DNA from: Daldinia sp. FL1419
Taxonomy: Eukaryota > Ascomycota > Sordariomycetes > Xylariales > Hypoxylaceae
DNA: 36,007 nt
NCBI GenBank assembly: GCA_025201765.1
Contig: MU623575.1
Coordinates: 1-36,007, forward strand
Direction of reading: 5' to 3'
Part shown: piece by piece, positions 20,090 through 31,396 of the stretch
How positions within the stretch are numbered: the first letter of the stretch is position 1
Layout of the letters: every line of letters begins with the position of its first letter
Translations under genes and position numbers: made by a program
The notes under the pieces: model-generated
Told to the model about the DNA's origin: nothing
What the model saw: only the letters and a program-made list of their open reading frames with translations
Database searches by the model: none

Positions 20090-22300
20090 AGATGTAAGGT
20101 GATTATATCCTAAAGAACGTATCGAAATAATTAGGTAAAAAAATTGTTATATGTAATTGTTTTGCAATAGTAGTGCGTACGATGAGGATATAGGTTAAAA
20201 GAATGTATATTATTTATATGAAGTTTTATAAAAATGATCTTTTAAAAATTATGTATAATTTAAATTGATTAGGTAAGAAAGTAATTGTTGAGGGTTTATT
20301 TATAATTAAAAGAATGTGTGTAAACCTTATAGGAATGTTTATTAAAATCCTTTAGAATAATTTTTATTATGTATTTTTATTGTGTATCTGTATTGTGTAC
20401 TCCTATTATATATTACAATTATGTATTTATATTATATTGGTTTAATATATTAAATATAAATTTTAATTTAGGGTTAATAATATTGTATAAGAGTTTTAAT
20501 AGTTAAATATAAGGTAATTATATCCTAAGAAAAATATTTAAATAATTATATAAAAAATTAAATAATAAAAGTAATTGTTGGGGTTTAAAAAATAAAATGG
20601 ATAATATATTTAATTGGAGATAAGGTAATAAATTATTATAAGATGGAAGTTATAAAAAAGGTTTAATAAATTAATATTTAAGAATTTGATTTGATTAGGT
20701 AAGAATTAATTTTTAGGGGCTTATATCTTGGATAGGAGTTCTAATTTAAAATTAATATTATTAAATAGGAATTTTAATAGTTAAATATAAAATGATTTTA
20801 TTTTGAAGAAGGTATTAAAGTAATTAGATAAAGGAATAATTAAATTAATTGTTGATAATGGTAGTTGGTGTTTGAAATAGAAAAGATAATATATTTAATT
20901 GGAGATAAGGTTATAAATTATTGTAAGAAGTTATAAGAAAAGTTGAATAAATTAATATTTAAGAATATGATTTGATTAGATAAGAATTAATTTTTGAGGG
21001 TTTATATTGAATAAGAGCTTTAATAGCTTTTTTAGGATATGTTTTGGAATTTAGTTATTTTATAATAAACTGTATTTTGAGAAAGGTATTAAAGTGATTA
21101 AATAAAAGATTAATAGAAGTAATTGTTGGTAATGGTAATTGGTGTTTAAGAGGTAGAATAGATGATATATTTAATAAGAGAGAGAAATTATAAATTATAG
21201 TAAAAAATTATATAAAAGGTAATGTTTAAAGAATATAATTTGATTAGATAAAAAACAACTTTTGAGGGCTTATTTATGTTTAAAAAAACCTGTAGAGATT
21301 TTAGAAGGGTTTGTTTTATGGAGGTTAATAAGGTTTGTAAAGTAGTTTTAGTTAAATAATTATATTATCTTGATTCATTATAATAAAGAATTTGATTTGA
21401 TTAGATAAATATTAATTTTTAAAAATTTATATATTAAATAAGAATTTTAATTTAAGGTTAATATTAATTCTTATAAGATATATCTTACATTTTAATTATT
21501 CTATAATAAATTATATTTTAAAGAAGGTATTAAATTAATTAAATAGAAGGATAATAGAGGTAATTATTGGGATTGGTAGTTGGTGTTTAAGATAATATAT
21601 TTAATTAAAGATAAGAGGGTTGTATATTATTGTAAGAAGTTATATGTAAGGTGATATTAAAAAAGCTTGATTTGATTAGATAAGAATTAATTCTTAAAGG
21701 CCTATATATTGAATGGGAGCTCTAATTGAATAGGAGTTCTAATTGAATAGGAACTCTAATTGAATAGGAGTTCTAATTGAATAGGAGCTCTAATTGAACT
21801 GGAGCTCTAATAGCTATTTAGATGTAAAGTAATTATATATTAAGGAAGGTATTAAAATGATTAAATAAGAGGCTAATAGAAGTGATTGTTGGTAATGGTA
21901 ACTAATGTTTAAAAGATAAAATAAATGATATATTTATTTAATAAAATAGTAAATTTATAAATTATTGTAAAAGTTATGAGAGAATAATAGTTCTATAAAG
22001 TTTGATTTAATTAAATAAGAATTAACATTTAGGGATTTATATATTGAATAGGAGTTTTAATAATTCTTGTAGGATATACCTTATATTTTAATTATTTGAT
22101 AATAGGCCAAAGGTTGTATAAGAGAGGATATAAGGTGATTATATCCTGAGGAAGAAAATAAAATGATTGGGTAGAATAAGGTATTATATATAATTATTTA
22201 TAAATAGTAGTGATTTATAAAAAATTATATTTAAAAGAGGACTGAAATTGTATATTATTGTATAAAGCTTTATAAAGAAACTGATCCTATAGAACCTAAA
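20090..22300 (+). repeat. Block I tandem repeats of Hel-4
   Basis: The ATTATATCCT-type motif recurs near 20100, 20517, 20790, 21065, 21505, 21823 and 22135, giving steps of about 275 and 315 bp plus two longer ones of about 420-440. Each unit ends in a CTCTAATTGAATAGGAG-like run before the next core. Confidence 0.7.
21717..21814 (+). repeat. 17-bp minisatellite GAGCTCTAATTGAATAG, about 5.7 copies
   Basis: Five full units start at 21717, 21734, 21751, 21768 and 21785, followed by a partial one at 21802. They differ by single transitions (GAGCTC, GAGTTC, GAACTC). Shorter runs of the same unit occur at 19665-19750 and 24550-24620. Confidence 0.9.
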
Positions 22301-22501
22301 GAGCTTGTATTGATTAGACAAGTAAAACAACTTTTAAGAACTTATTTATATCTAAAAAAACTATAGAAACCTAGGAAGTTTGACTATAAGGAGGTTAATA
22401 AGGTCTTTGCAGGGTAACATCTATTATATAAATATATTACCCTAATTTATTATAATTTAAGTAAATTAGAATAATAAATATAATAATAATTAAATTATTT
22501 T

Positions 22502-23706
22502 CCTTCCAGAACTGATTCTCCTGTAAATCCTACATCACAATTAATAAGCATTAATGGATTGGGTACGGAGCGGGGTTACATTGTAGAATAATCACGGCAT
22601 TAGTAACATTAAAATAAATAATCCTCTTAAGATTATTGAAATATACAAGAGTTGGGGATCTGGTGAGTAAAGGACTAAATATAATAAGAATAGTTATTAA
22701 ATATTATCAATAATTTCTGAATAAGCTTCTTAAAGGTTTAAAAACTTTGAAAAAGTTGCAATAAAACTTTAATAATTAATTTTTGGAATTATGCCGGAAA
22801 GGCGTAGCTATGTTTTTTATATGGTTCCCTATTTTTGATAAGTAAGTTGTTTTTATAATATGTAATTATATTGGGATTATAATCCTAAAATAATATAATA
22901 TTAAAATATTATATTAAATTTAAAATATTGTAATAATTTTTAATAAAAGGATTAAAATATTTAAAGAAGGTTAATAATAAGATGAAATTAGAAAGATATT
23001 AGAATATCTATGAATATGTAAACTTTTTTTTATTTAATATAATATATATATAAAAATAAAATGGGTTTTTTAAAATGATATTAGATCGTAAATGTAATAG
23101 GTATGATAATATTATATTATAATATTATAAAATATAAGTAAAGTATATAAAAAGGATTAAAATTAATTAAGAAGGGTTATAAGTTGGTAGTATTATTTTA
23201 AATCATTTTAAAAAATAAATATAATATTGTAATATTAAAAAAAAAATTGTAAAAGTAAGAATAAATAATGGTTTTTTATAAAAATATGAAATTATTCATA
23301 TATATTTATATTTTGTATAAACTGCATATATTTTAACCTTTTTCCAAAATAACTTCTTTACAATATAATAACATTTTTATTAATTATTAAAAAAAATAAT
23401 AAAATTATTTTGGATTTTATTGTTGCCTCACACCCAAACTACTGCCATACCATTTCATACAGTTAATATTATAACATATAAAATATTTTTCCATATTAAG
23501 GTTTAATTATTTCTATTAAAGGGTAAATTCTAATAAAAATATAAGATAAAGTCAAAATTATGGTAATATAATTTATTTAGATAGGTAATAAGTAGGTTTT
23601 CTTTAGAACATAATTCCTACCCAGAACAAATACTAAGAGATGGACCAGATACCTATAATATATTCTAGGTAAATTGAAGTAGTAATAAATAAATAAATAA
23701 ATAAAT
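22502..23706 (+). mobile_element. NL-a: 1205-bp retroelement-like insertion with TAAA tail
   Basis: It interrupts Hel-4 between two copies of AAATTATTTT (22492-22501 and 23707-23716). Only one copy of this sequence is expected from the uninterrupted family sequence near 11840. The right end is a (TAAA)n tail (about 23683-23706). A 10-bp duplication plus an A-rich tail and varying 5' ends in other copies suggest a 5'-truncated non-LTR retroelement. Its first 170 bp are fairly GC-rich and little mutated; I recognise no coding motif. Confidence 0.7.
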
Positions 23707-23816
23707 AAATTATTTTAATTTAATAATTTTTCTTTTTAATTTAAAAATTATATTTATTATTAAATATTTAATTAATAATTATTAAATAAAAATAATTAAT
23801 CTTAAAAGTAATAAAG

Positions 23817-23849
23817 TTGGTTACGAAGCGATCAGCCTAAAAAAACTAG
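23817..23849 (+). other. Helitron-type 3' terminus of Hel-4
   Basis: Hairpin TTGGTTACGAAGCGATCAG (stem with one G-T or mismatch), 10-nt spacer, CTAG, T. Confidence 0.75.
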
Positions 23850-26517
23850 TAAATTATTATAAAATTTATAAAAAAAATATAATAATCTTTACAAATTTAA
23901 TTTAATTAAATAAAAAAATAATTCCTGAAGGCTTATTTATATCCATATAAGCTTGTAGGAACCTGAGAAGGGTAGGCTCCATGGAGGCTAATAGGATCTT
24001 TGCAGGGTAGGACCTATTACATAATCACACTACCCCGGTTCAACATCTATAATTAGGTATATTCTTTTCATTAATAAAAATTTAAACTAATCAAATAAGA
24101 TATAACTTATTTATATTAAATTTAAACTCTAATAACTTTTGTAAAATATGCCCTAACCCTACACTTTTATCATATAAAATTCTTTAATTTTAAAAATTAA
24201 CAATTTTATATTTGAGAATTTAAATTAATCAAACAAAAAAACAACTTCTAAAAATTTATTTATATTAAACAAAAACTCTAATTAAATAAAAACTCTAATA
24301 ACTCCTACAAGATATACACTATCCCTACACTTTTATCGTACAAAACTCTATAAAAAAACTAATACTTAAATACATCCTAAATTAAGCTAATTAAATAAAA
24401 AAATAACTTCTAAAAAACTCTAATAACTCTTACAAAATATACCCTAACCCTACACTTCTATCATACAAATCTCTATAGAAAAATTGATGATTCTATCCTT
24501 AAGAAATTAAACTAATCAAACAGGAAAATAACTTTTAGATATTTATTTATATTAAACAGGAACTCTAATTAAACAGGAGCTCTAATTGAATAAGAACTTT
24601 AATTGAATAAGAGCTCTAATAACTCCTGCAGGATATGCCCTACACTTCATTATACAAATCTCTATAAAAAAACTAATAATTAAGGGCATTTTAATTTAAA
24701 CTAATTAAACAAAAAAACAATTTTTAAAAGCCTTTAATAGTTCTTGCAAAATATGCCCTAACCCTACATTTTTATTGTACAAATCTTTATAAAAGAATTA
24801 ATAATTTTATACTTAAAAACTTAAGTTGATTAGATAAATAAATAATTTTTGAGGGTTTATATATTAAATATGAGCTTTAATTAAATAAAAGCTTTAATTA
24901 AATAAAAATTTTAATAGTTTTTGCAAAATATATCTTGCAATTTTATTATATAAATTTTTATAGAAAACTAACAATTTTATGTTTGAGAGTTTGAGTTGAT
25001 TAAATGAAAATCAACACTTAAGAACCTATATATATTAAATATAAGCTTTAATTAAATAGGAGCTTTAATTGAATAGGAGTTTTTGCAGGATATACCTTGC
25101 AATTTTATTGTATAAAGTTTTATAGAAAATTAATGATTTTATGTTTAAGAATTTGAGTTGATTAGATAGGAAAACAACTTCTAAGAACTTATTTATATTG
25201 AATATGAGCTTTAGTAGCTTTTGTAGGATATACTTTACAATTTTATTGTATAAATTTCTATTAAAAACTAATGATTTTATGTTTGAGAACTTGAATTGAT
25301 TAGATAAGAAAAATAACTTTTGAGGGTTTATTTATGTTTAAAAGAGTTGTGGAGATTTGGAGGGTCTAATTTTAAGGAAATTAATAAAATTTTTATAAAA
25401 AAATATTTATAACCTAATTACTCTATACTGATTTAATAAGAACTCTAATAATTTTTGTAAAATATACCCTAACCCTACATTTTTATCGTATAAAACTCTA
25501 TAGAAAATTGATGATTTAGTGTTTTTAAATTAATTAAACAGGAAAACAACTTTTAAGGGCCTATTTATATTAAATATAAGCTTTAATAACTCTTACAAAA
25601 TATATTCTACATTTTATTGTACAAACTTCTATCAAAAATTAATAATTCTATATTTAAGAATTTAAATTAATTAAATAAGAAAATAATTTCTAAGGAACTT
25701 TAATAATTCTTGTAGAATATGCTTTAACCCTGCAGTTTTATTGTACGAAACTCTATGGAAAATTAACAATTCTATATTTAAAAACTTAAGAACTTGAGCT
25801 GATCGAATAGGAAAACAACTTCTAAAAGTTTATTTATATTAAATATAAGCTCTAATTAAATAAGAACTCTAATAATTCTTGTAAAATATACCCTGCACTT
25901 CATCGTACAAATCTTTATAGAAAAACTAATAATTAGATACATCCTAACTTAAACTAATTAAATAAGAAAATAACTTTTAAAGGCTTATTTATATTAAACA
26001 TAAGCTCTAATAGCTCTTACAAAACATACCATATAATTTTATTATACAAAACTTTATAATTTTAAAAACTAACAATTCTATGCTTAAGAACTTAAACTAA
26101 TCAAATAAGAAAATAACTCTTGCAAGCTTATTTACATACCAAAAAACCTGTAAAAACTTTAATTAAAAGGATTAGATTAGCGGACTTTATCCTGGCCCTG
26201 TCACCCCAACTTATTACTATAGAAAAACTAATTAATAATTTTATATTTAAAAATTTGAGTTGATTAAATAGAAAAACAACTTCTAAAAGCTTATTTATAT
26301 TTTAAAAAACCTATAGAAACTTTAAAAAGGTTGGTTCTATAAAAGTTAATAAGGTTTTATAATTTTAATTATATAATTACAATATTTAATTACATAATTA
26401 TATTACAATCCTTTATAAAAACCCCCCCTGAAAAGAAAAAGAAATTTATGTAATTAAGGTAACTCAATTATAAAAATAATTAAAAAAGAAATTTAATTAA
26501 AAATATAAGAATAATTT
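23850..26517 (+). mobile_element. Hel-0, right part, up to NL-d
   Basis: Helitron-type sequence resuming after Hel-4: the end of block I, a GC-richer link (23920-24040, with AGGCTCCATGGAGGCTAATA), the block II array (24047-26170) and the conserved 3' region (26180-26517), including the GCGGACTTTATCCTGGCCC segment. The terminal hairpin is not found. The 3' region breaks off about 26517, where the NL-d fragment starts. Confidence 0.65.
24047..26170 (+). repeat. Block II tandem array of Hel-0, the longest of three
   Basis: Starts with the same ATAATTAGGTATATTCTTTT segment as the array at 10158 and runs about 2.1 kb with AATATACCCT/GATATGCCCT cores about every 130-170 bp. More units than in Hel-1 or Hel-2, so copy number differs between elements. 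Confidence 0.7.
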
Positions 26518-27310
26518 TAAATATTTTATTATTTCTCTAATTTTATTCCATTATTAATCCTTTTTAAATATTTTAATTCCTTTATTAAAAATTATTATAA
26601 TATTTTAAATTTAATATAATATTTTAATATTATATTATATTAAAATTATAATTTTAATATAATTATATTTTTCTAATGTAATTCTAGGAGTTAATTATTA
26701 AGATTTTATTGTAATTTTTTTTAAAATTTTTAAATTTTTAAGAAATTTATTAAAAGATTATTAATAATATTTAATAATTATTTTTATTATATTTAATTAT
26801 TTATTTATTAAATCTATAACTTTTATATGTTCTAATAATTTTAAAAAAAAATCATTTATTTTGATATTATTAATATTATAATTATTTTGTAATATAATCC
26901 TATTTTATATCCATTTTATTAATATTTATTAATTATAATATAAGGTTTATAAAGAAATCAACTCTAGAAGGAAGTGTATATATATTGCTTTATCCCCAAC
27001 AATTTATATTATTTTTATATATTATTATTGTCATAATCTTTTATTTAAAAAGTTCAATTAATATTAAATATTTTACTATTTTTTAATAATAATTTATTAT
27101 AAATTTTTAATAATTTCCTAATATATCCAAATTTAAATCCTAATAAATATAACCTTTTTTTCAAAAATGTACTTACCTTTGTTCAGAATTCCCTAATATA
27201 TGTAAACAAAAAAAACAAGGAAAAGGACAAAGAAGCGGACGTAAAAATGGATAATTCCAATAAGTACAATTCAGAATAAATGTGGAACAGTCCTGGATAA
27301 TATTTAAATA
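26518..27310 (-). mobile_element. NL-d: 5' part of NL family element
   Basis: Aligns on the same strand with 32100-32945 (NL-b) over nearly 800 bp. The stretch 27180-27300 is GC-richer than the matching part of NL-b (32815-32945), so it shows the less mutated form. Both copies end at the same place, suggesting this is near the true 5' end of the family. No coding frame. Confidence 0.65.
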
Positions 27311-27592
27311 TAATAATAAAAATTTGATAAATATATTTTTTTAATTTATAATAATTATAAAGATATTATTAATTTTATTTAAAATTATTTTTTTAAATTA
27401 ACCTTTTTTCTTTTTAATTTAATCTATTTTTTTTATTAATAATATCTTCATTTATAATATTATTATTAATATTTTATACATTAACCTTAAAAACTTTAAT
27501 TATTTTTTATAATGAAAATATTTTATATATATTTAAAAAATAATTTAATAATATTTTTCAAATTTAAAATATTATTATTATCTTTAAAATAT
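27311..27592. other. AT-rich stretch without recognised feature
   Basis: Only A/T-rich simple sequence between NL-d and repeat S. I see no frame, terminal repeat or match to the other families. Confidence 0.6.
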
Positions 27593-28125
27593 TTATCCAA
27601 GACAAAGTCCAATATATTATACTGAAACTCTTCCAATAAATTACTAACGTACCCCACAAGTCAGCCGGTCAAACTAATCAACCAGTCAGCCGAAATATAA
27701 CCGGAAATTCAAGAAATTCGAAAATATTAACTTTACGAATTTTTTATCTTATTTTTTCAAATTTTGATATATTTTATAATATATATATTAAAATTTATAA
27801 AAAAATTGAAAAAAATCCCCGGTATATATAAAAGAAGATAATTAAGATATTAAATATTTCGGACCCATTTTTTAGGTATTTAATTAAATAAATTCGTACA
27901 AAATTTTCAAAAAATATTACAATTATTAACATTCCAAGAGGATTTTAAATATTTAAACTAAATTTTAATACAATTTTTTTCGAATAAAATGCACATTTAT
28001 GCACAGATGTATTTTATATGTATTTTTCCTAACCGGTTGATTAGTTTAACCGGCTGACTTGTGGGGCACGTTATATATAATTAATAAGAAATTGATAAGA
28101 ATTGATAAGAATTGATAAGCACACG
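27593..28125 (+). repeat. Repeat S, third copy, split by MITE-2
   Basis: Left half 27593-27646 (TTTATCCAAGACAAAGTCCA) and right half 28072-28125 with three TTGATAAG units. Removing MITE-2 gives the order of the intact copy at 14728. After 28120 it changes into unrelated GC-richer sequence rather than Helitron-type DNA. Confidence 0.6.
27647..28071 (-). mobile_element. MITE-2: inverted second copy of the 426-bp element
   Basis: 425 bp with ends ACGTACCCCACAAGTCAGCC and its inverse, flanked by TA (27645-27646, 28072-28073). On the minus strand it matches MITE-1 along its whole length, differing mainly by transitions. The intact target is seen at 14771-14780 (GATTACTATG). Subterminal TCAACCG-type repeats lie in both ends. 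Confidence 0.88.
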
Positions 28126-28340
28126 GACCACCCACCAAAAAATCCACCCAAATAAGCCACATTTACCCACGCCACACCACATCCACCAGCCACTCCAGGG
28201 TAGTTTCTGAGGGACTTAGCAGATTTCAACAAAACTTTAAGTTTTTTTTTCTTTTTTTTTTTTTTAAAAAAAAAGAACGTTTTGGATTTCCAAAAAAAAT
28301 AATTAAAATAATACTTTTTTGCGGGCTTCGGGATGGACCC

Positions 28341-28360
28341 ATCGGTCACGTGTGACCGAT
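28341..28360. repeat. Palindrome ATCGGTCAC-GT-GTGACCGAT with central CACGTG
   Basis: Perfect 9-bp arms around two bases. The centre is an E-box (CACGTG). Could be a protein-binding site or a chance palindrome; no gene lies near it. Confidence 0.6.
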
Positions 28361-28400
28361 TTATTATAATAATTTAAAAAGTTATTTAAATCAAATTAAA

Positions 28401-28454
28401 TCTATTAAATCTATTAAATCTATTAAATTTATTAAATCTATTAAATCTATTAAA
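28401..28454. repeat. 9-bp tandem repeat TCTATTAAA, six copies
   Basis: Six adjacent units, one with a C-to-T change (TTTATTAAA). Confidence 0.95.
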
Positions 28455-28560
28455 AATAATTTAAATAAATTACACTTATTTGATACCCGGACTTCGTCCG
28501 CTTCCTATTGGAATTAAATTACACTTTTGGCCACCGGCTTCGTCCCGGATTTAATTTTAA

Positions 28561-30723
28561 AAAATAATATACAATATTATTAAAAATTTACTTTTTTTTA
28601 AAAAGATTATATAATATAATTATATTTTCTATAATAATTTAAGAAAATAGTTTTTATATTATATAATTTAAATTTCTTAATTATCATAACCTTATTATTT
28701 GGATTAATTAAAATAAAATAATAATTTCCAAAAATCTTTAAATATATATTATTTAATTTATAATTCCTTTTTAAATTTTAAATAATATAAGAATTATTTA
28801 AATGATATAATATCTTTATAAATAAATATTCTAATTTTATTAACAATATATATAATTATTTCTAAAATAAAATGCTAAAAATAAGTAGGTATTTTTATTT
28901 TAATATACATAATTTATACCTTATTTTATAAAAGTATATATATCATTTTTTATTATATTATTTCAATATTAATTATATAATATAAATAAAATTAATTTTA
29001 TACCTTTTTCTTTATAAATCTTTTTTAATTAATTTATATTAAATTTTCATTCATTATTAATTTATAGGATTTTTATTTGATGTTAAGAATTATTGGTTTA
29101 ATTAAAAAAAGTTTTAAATATTTTATATAAATATATAAGATATTTAATAATTATTATTATTTTTTTATTTTTTATTTTATATATTATAAATTAATATCAT
29201 AAATTAATATTATTAATTATTAATATAAAAACTTTTTTTAATAAAGGTAGGTTATAAAGAACTTATATTATATCAGATTACCTTACCTATATAATTTACT
29301 TATTTTCAAAATCTTTTCAAAAATACATTTATTATTTTTACTTAAGTATAAATAATATATAATAAATTTTCAATTATTTTTTAATTTAAATTAATATTTA
29401 TAAATCTATTAATAATTTATTTTATTTTGTTTATATTAAAATAATATAATTAATAATATTAAAGAATTAATTTATTTTTTATTTTAATAATTAATTTTAA
29501 TATTTTTCATAATTTAAAAAATTTAATTACCTTTTTTAATCTTTAATTATTATTTTTATATTTACTTTTAATATATATTCTTATTATTTTAATAATAATA
29601 TTATTATCAAGTCTAATTTATTATATTATTAAAAATAAAATTTTTATTTTTATATATTTAAAATTATTAAAATTATTTTATTAATATTTTATATATATTA
29701 ATTATTTATTTAACTATTTATTTTACATAAAAAATTTTAAAAGAAGATTTTAAAGGAAAAACCTTTAATAAAAAATATGTATTTCAATATCATTTTAATA
29801 GTATTATTATTCTTCCCATAAAATTTATAAATAATTATTCTTATTTATATAATTAATATAATTTTTATTCCAATATTTATAATATATTTTTTATTATTAA
29901 TATTAAATATTATATTAAAAAACAATTATTTAAATAATCTATAATATATATATTAATTTTTATATTAAATAATAATAATATATTCTATAATCTTTTCCCA
30001 TTATTATATTCTTTATTAAAATTATTATAAAACTTTATATATTATATATTAAATTAATTTCTAAATATTTTTTATTATAGATTACAATTATTAATTTTAA
30101 TATATCTTTATTAACCTTAATTATATAAATATTATCATTTAAATTTATATATTAATTTAATTTAATAAATAATTATAAAACTTAACTTATTCAAATTTAA
30201 TTAATATTCTAAATAATATTTTAATTATTAATCTTTTTTTGATAATCTTTTTTACAATAATTATATTTATTATATTTATAATAAAAAAAACTTTTTTTAT
30301 TATTTTATACAAATTTATTATTAAAGATTTTTAATCTTTTAAGGAATTTTTTACTTTATTTCTTCAATTTTTTTTTACATTATAAATTAAATTAACATTA
30401 TAATTTTTTAAATTAATCTTAACTTTAAATTTATTAATAAAATTATTAATTATTTTTATAATTATATAATTCTTTTAAAAATATATTAACCTTCTATACA
30501 TTATATATAATTTATTACCATTTTAAATTATATTAAATAAAATTCTTTTTATTATAATTTATTATAATAACTTTTAATTAAAATTTTTATTATTAAACCT
30601 TACCTATAAAAATATAAATATAATTTAATAATTTTTATATTTTTATATTTTTTTATATATTAATAATTAAATTAAATAAATTATATTTATATATTTTTAT
30701 AATTATTTATATTATTTATAATT
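28561..30723. other. 2.1 kb of extremely AT-rich DNA, nothing recognised
   Basis: No frame, no terminal repeat, no clear match to the other families in the window. Probably the remains of one or more RIP-destroyed elements, but I cannot say which. Confidence 0.5.
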
Positions 30724-31396
30724 GGAGAAGCCGCAGCAAAGCCTCAACAATTGACTCCCGGAACTGTGCCAGAAAGGCATAACCACACTTTTTATACAGG
30801 TTTTTATTCTTAATAAGCAAATTATTTTTATAATATATAATTATATTAAGATTGTAATTTCAATATAATATAATAATAAAATATTATATTAAATTTAAGA
30901 TATTGTAATAATTTCTAATAAAGAAACTAACATATTTAAAAAGAATTAATAATAAAATAAAATTAAAAAAATAATAAAATACCTATAAATATATAAACTT
31001 TCTTTTATTTAATATAATATATATATAAAAATAAAACAGGTTTTTTAAAGTAATATTAAATTATGAACATAATGGATATAATAATATTATATTATAATAT
31101 TATAAAATATAAATAAAATATATAAAGAAAGTTAAGGTTAATTAGGAAGGTTTACAAATTAACAACACTATTTTAAATTATTTTGAAGAATAAATATAAT
31201 ATTATAATATTAAAAAAAAATTACAAAAATAAAAATAAATAATAATTAATTATAAAAATATAAAATCATTTATATATATTTATACCTTATATAAATTATA
31301 TATACCTTAACCTTCCCCTAAAATAATTTCTTTATAATATAATAACATTTTTATTATTTATTAAAAAAAATAATAAAATTATTTTAAATTTTATTA
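30724..31396 (+). mobile_element. NL-c: 5'-truncated NL copy, cut by NL-b
   Basis: Aligns with 22750-23425 of NL-a, starting inside the element (truncated 5' end) and stopping about 31396, where the tail of the oppositely oriented NL-b begins. The first 65 bases (30724-30790, CCGCAGCAAAGCC and following) are much less mutated than the rest. Confidence 0.65.

Larger units (their letters stand above)
19316..23849 (+). mobile_element. Hel-4: Helitron-type element containing NL-a
   Basis: Starts TCTATATCTTTCTTATTTT at 19316 after A and ends with a hairpin (23817-23835), a 10-nt spacer CCTAAAAAAA, CTAG (23846-23849), then T. Without NL-a it is about 3.3 kb. The joined flanks (AAATTTA, then TAAATTATT) equal the uninterrupted sequence at 21951-21967 inside Hel-4 itself. 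It has a 5' segment (19316-19670), 17-bp minisatellite stretches and long block I repeats (20090-22300); unlike Hel-1 and Hel-2 there is no block II array before its 3' end. No coding frame. Confidence 0.78.
28126..28560. other. GC-richer island with short palindromes, no gene found
   Basis: About 430 bp with a C-rich CACC/CCACC stretch (28121-28200), a T/A homopurine-pyrimidine run (28240-28275), a palindrome at 28341-28360, a 9-bp tandem repeat and two CGGAC-TTC-GTCCG-like hairpins (28488-28500, 28534-28547) set in an imperfect direct repeat (28466 and 28515, each starting TAAATTACACTT). It matches nothing else here. The 92-codon minus-strand frame over it crosses the homopolymer runs and is not credible. 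Confidence 0.5.

Noticed and set aside
22540..22600. Resemblance of the GGATTGGGTACGGAGCGGGG stretch in NL-a to the LINE relict at 35424-35445
   Set aside because: Only a short G-rich run is alike; the flanks do not align, so it is probably chance.
28071..28349. 92-codon minus-strand frame
   Set aside because: It crosses T/A homopolymers (a long Phe/Lys run) and the MITE-2 boundary; no conserved motif.
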